A stretch of DNA of 64,000 nt from Pelodictyon luteolum DSM 273 (GTDB lineage: Bacteria; Bacteroidota; Chlorobiia; Chlorobiales; Chlorobiaceae): positions 2,072,501 to 2,136,500 of the forward strand of contig NC_007512.1 of assembly GCF_000012485.1 (NCBI RefSeq), read 5' to 3'. The position numbers and the translations under genes are program-made. The stretch's first letter is position 1. Each line of letters starts with the position of its first letter. Below are positions 1 to 9,758 of the stretch, one piece after another. Under the pieces are notes generated by a model that saw only the letters and a program-made list of their open reading frames with translations, made no database searches and was not told where the DNA came from.

Positions 1-623
1 GCAAGTATCGAGCCTAACAAGAGTTCCCATGCACGGGTATGCACAAGATAGAATGTTGGAGAAGGATAGTGATACACCCCATATATGCTTGCCACGAGCG
101 ACAGCGTGCTGGCAACGATAATCCAGCGAAGATATCGGCCATTCAAGAACCGATTGATAAAGACCAGAGCAAGTGGAAAGAAGATATAGAACTGCTCTTC
201 GACGGCAAGAGACCATGTATGAAGCAACGGTTTCTGCAGTGATGCCGTGTCAAAGTACCCGGCCTTAAGCCAAAAGAGGATATTGGATGAGAAGATGGTG
301 GTTGCGGTGATACTCTGCCCCAACTCTTTGAACGCTGTTGCGTCAAAAATAAATGCTCCGACAACGAGCGTAAAGGCAATGACAGGGAACAGTGCCGGAA
401 AAATCCTTCTGATGCGCCGTTCATAGAAGCGTGCGATGGAGAACTTCTCTTCTTTGATATCCTTCAGGATAATCGAGGTGATGAGAAATCCGGAAATGAC
501 GAAAAAGATGTCGACTCCAACGAACCCGCCGGAAAACCCGGGAACGCCAGTATGGAAAAAGAGGACGGCAAGCACGGCTATGGCACGCAGGCCGTCAATG
601 TCGGGGCGGTATTTTAAGGGCAT
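1..623 (-). CDS. Acyltransferase 3 (OafA/YrhL-type), partial
   Basis: Membrane O-acyltransferase that would transfer acetyl or other acyl groups to sugars of a surface polysaccharide. The minus frame from the ATG at 621-623 is open to the window edge, so only the N-terminal ~207 residues are seen. It starts MPLKYRPDIDGLRAIAVL, the classical family N-terminus, followed by hydrophobic helices with GVDIFFVISGFLI, LLHTWSLAVEEQFYIFFP and HTRAWELLLG. All three are family hallmarks, including the catalytic-region HTWSLAVEEQ block. It is the last visible gene of the minus-strand polysaccharide run. The acceptor sugar cannot be told from sequence. Confidence 0.9.
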   Translation of the reverse strand, partial: MPLKYRPDIDGLRAIAVLAVLFFHTGVPGFSGGFVGVDIFFVISGFLITSIILKDIKEEKFSIARFYERRIRRIFPALFPVIAFTLVVGAFIFDATAFKELGQSITATTIFSSNILFWLKAGYFDTASLQKPLLHTWSLAVEEQFYIFFPLALVFINRFLNGRYLRWIIVASTLSLVASIYGVYHYPSPTFYLVHTRAWELLLGSIL

Positions 624-648
624 CGGAATTGGGGGCGGGGGTAAGGTG

Positions 649-1341
649 CTATGCGGCACCCTGTTTGAATATTGAGCCCGGTGGATTCTGCAGGGATTCA
701 AAATTGATATACTTCTCGTTTGGGTATATCTCGAGAAGCGTTTTTAGTAGCCGATCCTTTGCTACGACGAGTGATTCGACTGTTCTGTCGACATGTAGCA
801 CCACCGCATCAGTATGCCGTTTCACAAGTTTATAATCCAGTTCTCCAAGTGCATCCCGAAAATTCCGGTCAGAGTATGAGACACCGTCCTTGATGCCGTA
901 GCGGAATAGCTTCTGTTGAACAACCTCAAAATGATGACGGGAGCGTTCATTGATCGCCTTAAGGGCCTCCCGGTACCGCTCCTCTTCGATGATAAGATCA
1001 AACACAACTTCAGCATATTTGGGAGTAAGGAGAAAATTGAGTGATTTGACATCAAAAGTCAATGCTTCTTCCCGATACTGAAGCGTTGGCCGGATGTCAA
1101 TGTGACGTCCCGGATCGTCACGAAAGGGCTCAATCATGTCAACTTGGTAAAGCTTCAGGGTATTGGCCTGCTGGAGAAGGGTCGCAAGCGCCCGGTTGCC
1201 GGCAGCAATGTGCTCCTGACGCTCTGCGCTCGCTTTCTGGCGATTTTGGTAGATGAAGGCAAACCATGCACCGGCAAACGCCGCAATGAGCGTTGCAACA
1301 ACTTGCACGATATCGCCGAAGCTGATCATCTCAGGGGACAC
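649..1341 (-). CDS. Hypothetical protein with one N-terminal membrane helix
   Basis: 230 residues, family not recognised. Residues about 9-30 form a single hydrophobic segment (DIVQVVATLIAAFAGAWFAF) that should anchor the protein in the inner membrane. The rest is soluble and mostly helical with many charged residues, so the bulk is probably cytoplasmic. It lies between a glycosyltransferase and an acyltransferase on the same strand, but nothing in it resembles a sugar enzyme. Codon use and the 45-bp upstream gap fit a real gene. No function is proposed. Confidence 0.7.
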   Translation of the reverse strand: MSPEMISFGDIVQVVATLIAAFAGAWFAFIYQNRQKASAERQEHIAAGNRALATLLQQANTLKLYQVDMIEPFRDDPGRHIDIRPTLQYREEALTFDVKSLNFLLTPKYAEVVFDLIIEEERYREALKAINERSRHHFEVVQQKLFRYGIKDGVSYSDRNFRDALGELDYKLVKRHTDAVVLHVDRTVESLVVAKDRLLKTLLEIYPNEKYINFESLQNPPGSIFKQGAA

Positions 1342-1386
1342 TGCTTGATAGAAATAATGCGCTGGGCAAGCTGACTCAAACCCACT

Positions 1387-2613
1387 TCAAAGACTTTGAT
1401 ACAAATTCTGATACTGTCGCGCACTCACAATTGAGTCAAACTGCTCAATAGCCCTGCTTCGAGATGCATCACATAGCTCCCGATACCCATCTGATGAACG
1501 ATCTAGCACCCATCTGATGCCAGTGGCAAGATCAACGGGATCAAAAGCCGCAGCTTTGTACCCGGTAATGTTATGTTGCACGATATCCTTGGGGCCAGTA
1601 GCATCGAAACAGACAACCGGGGTACCGCATGACATGGACTCTACCAAGGTCTTGCCAAAGGCATCCATTCGGGAGGGCGCCACAAAGACATCCGCCGCTG
1701 AATATGCCAGACGAAGAGCAACCGTATCGGTCAACCGACCTAGTTCCGTGAACTCAATACAGAGTTCGTCCAATACCTTCTTTTCAGAGCGACCAAATAC
1801 CAGCAGGTGAAGATCACCCGTATTTACATAACGCAGTGCTTCACAAAACAGGCCAAAGCCTTTGTAAAAACCACTGATATTATTTGCACCTACCAGCACA
1901 ATCTTCTTCCCGGTATCCAACCCCAGTAAACGCCTAGCCGCCCCCTTCTCGACAGGAGCAAACTGACTGGTATCGATGTTGTTGCTGATTGTCCTGACAT
2001 CATGGCCTCGAAACACGCTGGACTGTGCCGCACATGAACTCAGCCATTCGCTGATTCCTACGAACTTGATGTTTGCAGGAAGACATTTTCTCTTGTACTG
2101 CACTACCAATGCAGAAAGATCCCACTCATGAGTGCTACCAAGTTGAGGACATTTTCCGCATCCTGTCTTGTATCGGTCACACTCCATGGCATAATGGCAG
2201 CCCCCCGTCATCGGCCACATGTCGCGCATCGTCCAGATCAAGGGCTTCTTGACCTTCCTCAGCGAATGCATGCTCACCAACCCATTGATCCAGTGCAGGT
2301 GGATGATATCAGCACTTTCGTATAGCGGATGCCTGGTGATATCGATACCATTGACACCAGTATTGTAAATCAGTCCCTGGCGTTTACGATAGAGGTGAAT
2401 AGGAAGATTCGCCATGCGATTTGACAGCGCAATGCGGACTTTATCAGCTCCTGACTTGCACAAGGAGGTAACGGAGGGGTCGCCATAGGTCTCCCGACCA
2501 TTAGTAAGCACATGGGAATCGACTCCGATTTCTCTCAAGCCCCGATGCAGCCAGTATGCACCACGGGCAGCTCCACCGGTCAGTTCCCCAGCGACAAGAT
2601 GCAATACCTTCAC
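1387..2613 (-). CDS. Glycosyltransferase family 4 (GT-B fold)
   Basis: 408-residue retaining glycosyltransferase, probably adding a sugar to the lipid-linked polysaccharide repeat at the cytoplasmic membrane. The N-terminal Rossmann half starts MKVLHLVAGELTGGAARG, with the glycine-rich acceptor loop. The C-terminal half carries the donor-binding segment VFVAPSRMDAFGKTLVESMSCGTPVV, i.e. the E-x7-E type motif of GT4 enzymes, then CFDATGPKDIVQ. A Cys-rich patch in the middle (GGCHYAMECDRY, TGCGKCPQLG) is typical of WcaC-like members. It follows gmd by 42 bp on the same strand. Donor and linkage are not predictable. Confidence 0.85.
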   Translation of the reverse strand: MKVLHLVAGELTGGAARGAYWLHRGLREIGVDSHVLTNGRETYGDPSVTSLCKSGADKVRIALSNRMANLPIHLYRKRQGLIYNTGVNGIDITRHPLYESADIIHLHWINGLVSMHSLRKVKKPLIWTMRDMWPMTGGCHYAMECDRYKTGCGKCPQLGSTHEWDLSALVVQYKRKCLPANIKFVGISEWLSSCAAQSSVFRGHDVRTISNNIDTSQFAPVEKGAARRLLGLDTGKKIVLVGANNISGFYKGFGLFCEALRYVNTGDLHLLVFGRSEKKVLDELCIEFTELGRLTDTVALRLAYSAADVFVAPSRMDAFGKTLVESMSCGTPVVCFDATGPKDIVQHNITGYKAAAFDPVDLATGIRWVLDRSSDGYRELCDASRSRAIEQFDSIVSARQYQNLYQSL

Positions 2614-2655
2614 CCAGTGACTCCCATTCCACGCGCGCTCTGCTGCCCCATTCCC

Positions 2656-3771
2656 CTATGCCTCCCTGCTGACAGAAACCGCATACCCGCTACGCCGCAA
2701 TAACGCATGCCGCCTCGCCTGATCAAGGTCATGCGCCACCATCTCGGCGATCATCTCGTCAAGCGCGATCTGCGGTATCCACCCGAGATCAGCTTTTGCT
2801 TTACCCGGATCACCGAGCAAGGTCTCAACTTCAGCAGGACGGAAGTACCGGGGATCAATACGCACAATCGTTGATCCGGTGCGGAGTGTGGATTCTGTCA
2901 TGCTCACCGCCTCAACGATACCAACCTCTTCTTTCCCCTCCCCTTCCCAGCGGATGGAGACACCGAGCTTTGCTGAGGCCTTCTCGATAAACTCCCGCAC
3001 GCTGTACTGCACCCCTGTTGCTATCACATAGTCTTTCGGCTCCTCCTGCTGGAGCATCATCCACTGCATCCGCACATAGTCCTTTGCATGCCCCCAGTCT
3101 CTTTTGGCATCGAGATTACCCATGTAGAGGCACTCTTCCAGCCCCTGGCTGATGTTGGCGAGGGCTCGGGTAATTTTTCTTGTGACGAAGGTCTCACCCC
3201 TTCTTGGGGATTCATGGTTGAAGAGGATCCCGTTGCAGGCGTACATGCCGTATGCTTCACGGTAGTTGACGGTAATCCAGTAGGCGTATAGTTTTGCTAC
3301 AGCGTAGGGGCTACGGGGGTAGAACGGAGTGGTTTCCCGCTGGGGGATCTCCTGCACGAGGCCGTAGAGTTCACTGGTGCTTGCCTGATAGAACCGGCAG
3401 GTTTTCTCCATACCGAGGAACCGTATGGCTTCAAGCAGACGGAGCGTTCCAAGCGCATCGACATCAGCGGTGTACTCCGGGGATTCGAAACTGACCGCTA
3501 CATGGCTCTGTGCGGCGAGGTTGTAGACCTCATCGGGTTTGATTTCTGCTATGAGTCGGGTAAGGTTGCTGCTGTCGGAGAGGTCACCGTAATGGAGGAA
3601 CAGGTTCCGGTGGTTGCTGTGCGGGTCCTGGTAGAGGTGGTCTATCCGCTCGGTGTTGAGCGATGAGGAGCGGCGTTTGATGCCGTGGACCTCGTAACCT
3701 TTTTCAAGGAGGAGTTCCGCAAGGTAGGAGCCGTCCTGGCCGGTAATGCCGGTGATGAGTGCTTTCTTCAT
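2656..3771 (-). CDS. gmd: GDP-mannose 4,6-dehydratase
   Basis: Converts GDP-D-mannose to GDP-4-keto-6-deoxymannose, the first step of GDP-L-fucose synthesis. This is a 371-residue extended short-chain dehydrogenase. It has the NADP-binding loop [14 protein letters not shown] (residues 7-20), YGDLSD, the catalytic Ser region QASTSELYG, the YxxxK pair in [15 protein letters not shown], and [17 protein letters not shown], diagnostic for Gmd. Length matches the family. It lies 12 bp downstream of the GDP-fucose synthase gene, so the two enzymes of the pathway are co-transcribed. Confidence 0.97.
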   Translation of the reverse strand: MKKALITGITGQDGSYLAELLLEKGYEVHGIKRRSSSLNTERIDHLYQDPHSNHRNLFLHYGDLSDSSNLTRLIAEIKPDEVYNLAAQSHVAVSFESPEYTADVDALGTLRLLEAIRFLGMEKTCRFYQASTSELYGLVQEIPQRETTPFYPRSPYAVAKLYAYWITVNYREAYGMYACNGILFNHESPRRGETFVTRKITRALANISQGLEECLYMGNLDAKRDWGHAKDYVRMQWMMLQQEEPKDYVIATGVQYSVREFIEKASAKLGVSIRWEGEGKEEVGIVEAVSMTESTLRTGSTIVRIDPRYFRPAEVETLLGDPGKAKADLGWIPQIALDEMIAEMVAHDLDQARRHALLRRSGYAVSVSREA

Positions 3772-3783
3772 ATACCTTCGTAA

Positions 3784-4737
3784 TTATTCTGCGTGATGCT
3801 GGAGAAAGTCCTGATACGCTAGGTTCAGGCCTTCATGAAGGGTTGTCTTTGCCCTCCAACCAAGCTTATTGAGTCTGGTGCTGTCCATAAGTTTTCGTGG
3901 GGTACCATCCGGCTTGGTGGCGTCGAATGCTATCTCGCCTTTGAACCCGGTCGTAACGACCACAGCCTCTGCCAGTTCCCTGATGGTAAGATCCTCACCA
4001 TAGCCGACATTGATGTGGCTGAGCATGGGTGAAGTGTGCTCTTCGTACACCGCTTTATCGAGGTTCATGACATGCACTGATGCTGCTGCCATGTCATCGA
4101 CATAGAGGAACTCCCTCCTCGGTGTGCCGCTCCCCCATATGGTGACAGTGGGAGCATTACCAACCGTTGCCTCATGGAACCGCCGGATGAGTGCGGGGAT
4201 GACGTGGCTGTTCTCGGGGTGGTAATTGTCACCGGGGCCGTAAAGGTTCGTCGGCATCACGCTACGGTAATCAGTGCCGTACTGCCGGTTATAGCTCTCA
4301 CAGAGCTTGATGCCGGCGATTTTAGCTATGGCGTAGGGTTCGTTCGTCGGCTCAAGCACTCCGGTGAGGAGTGCATTCTCCCGCATGGGCTGCGGTGCCT
4401 GTTTCGGGTAGATGCAGCTGGAGCCGAGGAAGAGGAGCTTCTCCACCCCGTTCCGGTATGCGGCATCAATCACATTGCACTCGACCATCAGGTTCTGGTA
4501 GATGAACTCGGCCGGGTAGGTGTTGTTGGCATGGATGCCGCCGACTTTCGCGGCGGCAAGGTAGACTTGATCAGGTTTTTCGGTAGAGAAAAAATCTTGA
4601 ACGGCCGCCTGGTTGGTCAAGTCGAGCTCAGCATGCGTTCGCGTAATGATGGAAGACGAAGGAACGCCTAAGGCAAGCAGATGGCGGACAATGGCGCCCC
4701 CTACCATGCCGCGATGGCCAGCTACATATAGTTTCAC
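3784..4737 (-). CDS. fcl: GDP-L-fucose synthase (epimerase/reductase)
   Basis: Turns the Gmd product into GDP-L-fucose using NADPH. I chose the GTG at 4735-4737 because the family N-terminus begins at [13 protein letters not shown]; the longer open frame upstream has no family-like sequence. This gives 317 residues, the usual length. Seen: nucleotide loop GHRGMVGG, catalytic [16 protein letters not shown] with the active-site Ser/Cys, the Tyr/Lys pair in [18 protein letters not shown], and [22 protein letters not shown]. With gmd it implies a fucose- or fucose-derivative-containing polysaccharide. Confidence 0.95.
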   Translation of the reverse strand: MKLYVAGHRGMVGGAIVRHLLALGVPSSSIITRTHAELDLTNQAAVQDFFSTEKPDQVYLAAAKVGGIHANNTYPAEFIYQNLMVECNVIDAAYRNGVEKLLFLGSSCIYPKQAPQPMRENALLTGVLEPTNEPYAIAKIAGIKLCESYNRQYGTDYRSVMPTNLYGPGDNYHPENSHVIPALIRRFHEATVGNAPTVTIWGSGTPRREFLYVDDMAAASVHVMNLDKAVYEEHTSPMLSHINVGYGEDLTIRELAEAVVVTTGFKGEIAFDATKPDGTPRKLMDSTRLNKLGWRAKTTLHEGLNLAYQDFLQHHAE

Positions 4738-4851
4738 ACTCAATATTACCCCGATTGTTAAATGCTCAGAGAATTCAATTCTATAGTGCCATAGCCCGTC
4801 AGCTCGAACCGGGCCTTTACACTTCCACCGGGCGGCATCAACAACAAACAA

Positions 4852-5595
4852 TCAACTCCTCGGATACAGCTTCCCTCCGGCAGAATGCCATTGCGCCTTA
4901 TGCTTGAGAAATTCATACAGACCAGGATAAAGAACCAGAAGGCTCCCTTGCTCCTCCTCGGAAAAATCTCTCAAAGGATCCGTATACTTCTCGGGCCACT
5001 GTGCTGCTTCCCAAATCTCCCGTATTGAAGATTCCGCAAGGTCACGATCAAAGGAAGAATAAGACATCCCTCCAATAACCTCAGGTACAGTTGATTGTGC
5101 CGCAGCTTCATCCACTGATAAAGCCTCGTCATGAACACCATAGTAAAACGATGCGGGACGATCCGCTATAGCCGTGTGAAATACCCCTCTATATTTCAAC
5201 CTGTAGAGCTCCAGCACCCGGCAATGGGTTTTATCAGTCACCTGACAAGCAAGCTCTTTAGCATGAACCAAAGCACGAGCAGCCGCTATCCAGACTCGCC
5301 TGCTATTATTTCCATCCTGCAACAAGTCCTTTGCCTCTTCATACCCAAGCACACAGGACTCCAGATAAAACCGAGACCGACGCTCGTCTCTATCCCGAAG
5401 TTCTTTCGCCAGAAAAAACAACTGCCCGGCCAATGCGACAAGAATACCGGCAGGCAATGCCATCTCCTCAACCCTAACCGCATTGGGAAATTCCAGCAGT
5501 GAATAAACCCATCCGATACCCGCAAAAAGAATCAGCGACGAGGCCAGGAAAGAAAAGATGTTTACCCTGCGTATCAGCCAGATCTTCATACTCAT
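4852..5595 (-). CDS. Hypothetical membrane protein next to the OLD nuclease
   Basis: About 247 residues, not recognised. ATG at 5595 preferred (GAGAG five bases upstream) over a TTG four codons earlier. Two hydrophobic helices near residues 12-32 and 44-63 (FLASSLILFAGIGWVYSLL; LPAGILVALAGQLFFLAKEL) leave a ~180-residue cytoplasmic tail rich in charged residues. It starts 27 bp after the OLD-family nuclease stop on the same strand, so the two are probably co-transcribed. A role as membrane partner of the nuclease is only a guess; it could equally be an unrelated hitchhiker. Confidence 0.65.
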   Translation of the reverse strand: MSMKIWLIRRVNIFSFLASSLILFAGIGWVYSLLEFPNAVRVEEMALPAGILVALAGQLFFLAKELRDRDERRSRFYLESCVLGYEEAKDLLQDGNNSRRVWIAAARALVHAKELACQVTDKTHCRVLELYRLKYRGVFHTAIADRPASFYYGVHDEALSVDEAAAQSTVPEVIGGMSYSSFDRDLAESSIREIWEAAQWPEKYTDPLRDFSEEEQGSLLVLYPGLYEFLKHKAQWHSAGGKLYPRS

Positions 5596-5622
5596 ACACT
5601 CTCGCAACAGATCATGCGATTA

Positions 5623-7410
5623 TCACGCACAAACCGCCTCCAACCACGAAGCAAGTTCTTCAACGGCCTCTATATCCGAAACCACTGCACGCCAACCGCG
5701 ATCTTCAATATCGTTCACGAATTTCGCCTGCGCCGGTCCCTTCTTGCCAGGCAGTCCAAGATGGTGTTCAATATCTCCAGATGGCCACAGCCATACTTCT
5801 TGTGAACGCAGCGCGCCCCGCATTGCGTCCGCCGTATCTCGTCCAACCGTTGTTGCCCAGAGCGTTACCGCTGCTGAAGGTTTCAGACTATCCTTCCGCT
5901 CCTTATCCCGACATGGTCTGCCGTTATCAAGACGCACCCGTTCATCCTGCTCAGCCAGTTGCCTGAACTCTTCAAGCATACGCAACAGCAAAGGATCATC
6001 CTTTGCAATCATTCCGGAGGAAGGCGCCTTGTCGAGCACATAGTCAAGGTCAGCAATCGCAAAACAGGTCATGCCCATAGCACCCAGCACATTCATGCAA
6101 TCTGAAACAGCTGCACCGCCATCCACCTGCACCAAAGCAACACTTCTGGAACCGAGGCTTTTACCGGTCACGGCCTGAACCAAGACTGGCAACACACGGG
6201 TTTCCGTAATCCCCTCTACAAGCAGCGCACGATCCGCAAACAACCACTCCTTGGCGTTCTTCAAATCGAGCAATGTCTGCAGACGACTGCCATCATCATT
6301 GACATAACGCTGCAACACAGTCTCAAGGGTTGAGGCAACAGTAGTAGAGGATCCCTTGCGAACCAACCTGGTATTGGGTACCGACTCACGATCAATCATG
6401 AGCGGTGAATGCGTGGTAAACAGCACCTGACACCCATTGCGTGACAACCTTTTCAACGCCTCGCGAACCTGTTCGATTGCCTGCGGATGGAGGAACAGTT
6501 CCGGTTCGTCGATAATCAACAACCGTTGACCAGGCTCAGACCCTGAACCCACTGCCCTCTCACGGACTTCAGCCAGATACTGGATCATGGACATCTGAAT
6601 GCTTCGCTGCGCACCATGACCGAGACATGAAAAATCACGAGCCTCACCACCAGCCTCACTGACCTTAACGGTGGCACCCTTAAGCAACGCACCCATTTCA
6701 GGCACTGGGATTTCAAGGTGCAACGCCACACCGGGGAAATAATCACGAAGGACTGAGGTAGCCTCTTCATCAAATCGCTGCAGCGTAACAGAACGACTAC
6801 CCCCATTAGCATTGAAACTCGAACGCAAATCAGCAAGAACCGTTGCCAGCTGACCGGAGTGAGCATCTTCAAGCGCAACCGAAAACTCTGCAAGCAGTTT
6901 ACCGATCGTATTGCTCGACTTCACCTTGCTCGAATCCTCAGCAGCATCCTCCATCGCACCAATAACGACTGGCTCAGGAAACAGCGCCTTCAGCGCTGCA
7001 GCAATACCGGTAGGATTGATAACCCATTCCCCGCTGTCCCCAGCTGAAACATTCCATATAGAAAGCACTGCCGTACTTGCAGCACCAGGAGACGACAGTT
7101 CACGACGGAAGCGCAGTAAGCCACCATCCATCAAGAGTGGTTCAATCCGGCTACGATGCTTTACATCCAGCCTATCAAGAAGACTTGCAGTAATCCCGTT
7201 TATCTCTCCTTCAACAACAACAGGCAGACTGAGCTGATTGAAATCAGCTGCTTCAAGAGCAAAAGGAGCGATGAACCACCGAATAGCCGCCAGCAAATTG
7301 CTCTTCCCAGCATTGTTATACCCCACAAAAGGAGTAAACGCAGCTAATGCAAAGTCAACCTGCTGGCAGGACCGGAAGTTGGAAATGGAAATGCGGGAGA
7401 GGGTGTACAT
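5623..7410 (-). CDS. OLD-family ATP-dependent endonuclease (AAA ATPase + TOPRIM)
   Basis: 595-residue two-domain protein of the overcoming-lysogenisation-defect family, known from phage-defence systems. N-terminal ABC-type ATPase: Walker A GYNNAGKSN at residues 30-38, signature-like LGHGAQRSIQ, Walker B LLIIDEPELFLHP, switch His in FTTHSPLMI. The C-terminal TOPRIM nuclease begins with the metal-binding Glu in LLVEGITETRVLPVL, followed by the acidic FAIADLDYVLD. A UvrD-like helicase (GajB) is absent, so this is not a standard Gabija pair. It sits 18 bp after a sugar-locus methyltransferase, inside an otherwise biosynthetic operon, which suggests later insertion. Confidence 0.9.
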   Translation of the reverse strand: MYTLSRISISNFRSCQQVDFALAAFTPFVGYNNAGKSNLLAAIRWFIAPFALEAADFNQLSLPVVVEGEINGITASLLDRLDVKHRSRIEPLLMDGGLLRFRRELSSPGAASTAVLSIWNVSAGDSGEWVINPTGIAAALKALFPEPVVIGAMEDAAEDSSKVKSSNTIGKLLAEFSVALEDAHSGQLATVLADLRSSFNANGGSRSVTLQRFDEEATSVLRDYFPGVALHLEIPVPEMGALLKGATVKVSEAGGEARDFSCLGHGAQRSIQMSMIQYLAEVRERAVGSGSEPGQRLLIIDEPELFLHPQAIEQVREALKRLSRNGCQVLFTTHSPLMIDRESVPNTRLVRKGSSTTVASTLETVLQRYVNDDGSRLQTLLDLKNAKEWLFADRALLVEGITETRVLPVLVQAVTGKSLGSRSVALVQVDGGAAVSDCMNVLGAMGMTCFAIADLDYVLDKAPSSGMIAKDDPLLLRMLEEFRQLAEQDERVRLDNGRPCRDKERKDSLKPSAAVTLWATTVGRDTADAMRGALRSQEVWLWPSGDIEHHLGLPGKKGPAQAKFVNDIEDRGWRAVVSDIEAVEELASWLEAVCA

Positions 7411-7428
7411 GAGGGCTGAATCAGGGCA

Positions 7429-8070
7429 TTAAACCCTAGGCTGACGAGAAAAGACAAAAAACCTATGATATGGGTTTTCTTGGACTCGATATGTTTTCTC
7501 GATAGAAAATTTTGAGCCCACTATTACTGAGAAGTCTTCAAGAATGCGACTCAACGCGTAATCTTTCTTATTAATCTCCCAGTAATGCTCACCATCAAAA
7601 ACATGCGGCTGAGGGGAGCGCCAGAAATACGGGATGTGATAAGTAAACTCGCCCCACCTAGGGACATGAAACCATAATCTATATACAGGTGATGCGTCCG
7701 GCAAGCTTATAACAACATTGTTCCTTGCAACTCGAACCATCTCCGAAAAGGCTATAAGGCTCGATTCGTAAGGCAAGTGCTCAAGCATTTGAAATGCGCA
7801 GACAACTGAATACGATTCATCCTCAAACGGCATAGCAAGAACAGAACCGATGTAGTCAGGATTGAGCTCCGGATCAATATCAAGTGTTTTGATATTAACC
7901 CCAAATGTTTCGGCCAACGCCTTAAACACCCCCGGCCCTGGGCCCAACTCCAATACTGTTTCGGGGTTATGTGCTAGTACTTCATCAAGTTGATGCCATA
8001 TTGAAAGCCACCTTTTTTTATGCACATACTTAGACCAATCATAATGTGCAGCATCAACTTGCTTATTCAT
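7429..8070 (-). CDS. Class I SAM-dependent methyltransferase
   Basis: 213 residues with a Methyltransf_11 Rossmann core. Motif I is VLELGPGPGVFKAL, the acidic end of beta-2 is KTLDIDPELNPDY, motif II is MPFEDESYSVVCAFQMLEHL, then VRVARNNVVISLPD. The first four bases overlap the last codon of the flippase gene, so the two are translationally coupled. Context points to methylation of a polysaccharide sugar or lipid-linked intermediate, but the substrate cannot be read from sequence. Confidence 0.85.
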   Translation of the reverse strand: MNKQVDAAHYDWSKYVHKKRWLSIWHQLDEVLAHNPETVLELGPGPGVFKALAETFGVNIKTLDIDPELNPDYIGSVLAMPFEDESYSVVCAFQMLEHLPYESSLIAFSEMVRVARNNVVISLPDASPVYRLWFHVPRWGEFTYHIPYFWRSPQPHVFDGEHYWEINKKDYALSRILEDFSVIVGSKFSIEKTYRVQENPYHRFFVFSRQPRV

Positions 8071-9377
8071 CGCTCTGTAAATAACTTTAAAGACTTCAAA
8101 TAAACCATAGCAATTAACATGATATATATCATAACCCCTGCAACCGAAAAGCCCACAACAGCATACAAATCGCTAGAATAAAAGTAATACCCCCACGCAA
8201 GGCCTAAGACTCTTAATAGAATACTGAGAACTTCAAACGCCAATAACATGCCCTGCATATGAAGAATAGGTATTGCAATCACAGCTGGCCGTGCAATAAA
8301 AAAAAAATAACTCATCAACGATAACCACTGCGCATACGCCCCTGCAACAACCCATTTATCGCCAAAAACAACTCCAAATATCCAAGGGCCAGCCAACACA
8401 ACAGTCCCAAAAGGGATTAAGCCGACACTTATCATTCCCTTTGTTGCCCGTATCAATAATTCCGATAAATCCTCAGCATTATTTTTTGCTTCTACAAGCC
8501 TTGGATACAATACATCTGTTACAGAGCTGCCTATCAATTGCGAAGGCAAGCCTAGCACTGATTTCCCAAGCGCATAGAACCCAGCTGCAGCGGGGCTGAA
8601 AAACGATGCAAGCATGAGAACCGGAAGCGACTGCGAAAAGGCATTAATAAAAACCTGTGGGGCGCGGTAGAGGGGGAAATCATAATACTGCCGAGCAAGC
8701 GCTTTTAGATGAGCTATATCAAACTGAAATACAGCAAATCTCTTCTCTCCTCCTGCTCCACGGATTCCTAGTCCCAGCAATGTACTGTACACAAGGCTAC
8801 TCAAAATGGCTCTTGCAATCAGAACCCCTGCTATGGGTTTATAGAGCCCAACTCCAACTGTCGCCGAATTCAAGAACAGCGTCTGAAGAATATTTGCCCT
8901 CGCGGTCAGCTTGAACTGTTTTTTTCTTATCACCCACTGACTATACACCTGCAACACTGCTCCAAAAAACACAGCTACTGGAACAAGGAGCAGATAATCA
9001 CGGATTGCCTCACCACCGCCAACAAGGGGCAGAAGCAGATCATCAGCGAGAATCAGAACAATTCCGATGATAAAGGAAATCACCAGCGCAATCAGAACTG
9101 ACAGTTGACCAATTCCACGCGCATCAGCGTCATCTTTAGGAAGTACAATGGCAATCGGATACATCAGTGCACCGACTGGTACTAAAATACCCGTAAAAGC
9201 CATAAACACCCCAAGTACTCCATACGCTTCCGGCCCGTACAAACGCGTAATGAAAGGAGCGAACAGCATCCCCAATGCCTGGGCCCCAGCTGTTCCACCT
9301 GCCACAACGGCAACATTTTTTACAAAACTGCTTTTCCTCAGACGATCTGTCACGCCAAGTACATCGGCGAATGTCAT
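8067..9377 (-). CDS. Polysaccharide flippase (Wzx-like, MOP superfamily)
   Basis: 436-residue integral membrane protein with about 12 hydrophobic segments, starting after a short basic cytoplasmic N-terminus (RKSSFVKNVAVVAGGTAGAQAL). The opening GGTAGAQALGMLFAPFITRLYGPEAYG is typical of O-antigen flippases, which carry undecaprenyl-linked repeat units across the inner membrane. It is the first gene of the minus-strand block 9.4-0 kb; the accessory island begins directly upstream. Family confidence is high, substrate unknown. Confidence 0.9.
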   Translation of the reverse strand: MTFADVLGVTDRLRKSSFVKNVAVVAGGTAGAQALGMLFAPFITRLYGPEAYGVLGVFMAFTGILVPVGALMYPIAIVLPKDDADARGIGQLSVLIALVISFIIGIVLILADDLLLPLVGGGEAIRDYLLLVPVAVFFGAVLQVYSQWVIRKKQFKLTARANILQTLFLNSATVGVGLYKPIAGVLIARAILSSLVYSTLLGLGIRGAGGEKRFAVFQFDIAHLKALARQYYDFPLYRAPQVFINAFSQSLPVLMLASFFSPAAAGFYALGKSVLGLPSQLIGSSVTDVLYPRLVEAKNNAEDLSELLIRATKGMISVGLIPFGTVVLAGPWIFGVVFGDKWVVAGAYAQWLSLMSYFFFIARPAVIAIPILHMQGMLLAFEVLSILLRVLGLAWGYYFYSSDLYAVVGFSVAGVMIYIMLIAMVYLKSLKLFTER

Positions 9378-9469
9378 TCTTATGGTCTCGTGATTACAAT
9401 CGTTCGAAAAAGAAATATATTATACGCATAAGACCATCCTTAAGTCCGCTAATGCACAGACTGACGTAT

Positions 9470-9574
9470 GAACAGCCGGGGTCCGAACAGCCGGGGTCCG
9501 AACAGCCGGGGTCCGAACAGCCGGGGTCCGAACAGCCGGGGTCCGAACAGCCGGGGTCCGAACAGCCGGGGTCC
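9470..9574. repeat. Seven perfect tandem copies of a 15-bp repeat
   Basis: Unit GAACAGCCGGGGTCC repeated seven times with no mismatch. A further copy of its core lies at about 9640-9653, and the reverse complement core at about 9723-9735. No spacers, so it is not CRISPR. It lies in the gap between the flippase start and a HicA-like gene. Perfect identity suggests recent expansion by slippage. Confidence 0.97.
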
Positions 9575-9758
9575 GGTGAAGCTTTCGTGATGCTGCATAC
9601 GGGGACGGACGGACTTAGGCTGTTCCCCTTACGTAAGTAACAGCCGGGGTCCGCTGGAACTATGGTGATGCTGCCTACGGGGTCCGATGGGGCTTAGGCG
9701 ATGCTGCATACAGGGACGGACGGACCCCGGCTGCTCTTTACGTCAACTACGGACTAAT
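9575..9758. repeat. Intergenic dispersed repeat, copy A
   Basis: Contains two rounds of GATGCTGCATAC/CTGCATACGGGGACGGACGGAC followed by GGCTGTTC- or GGCTGCTC-like sequence and TACGTCAACTAC. Related sequence occurs at 13834-13924 and 14795-14850, with a shorter resemblance near 11135-11160. No gene is seen in it. Confidence 0.7.

Noticed and set aside
9470-9574. Possible CRISPR array
   Set aside because: Repeats are only 15 bp and contiguous, with no spacers; no cas genes in the window.
9275-9640. 121-codon plus-strand frame reading EQPGS repeats
   Set aside because: The repeat is simply translated; the rest is antisense to the flippase and has no protein features.
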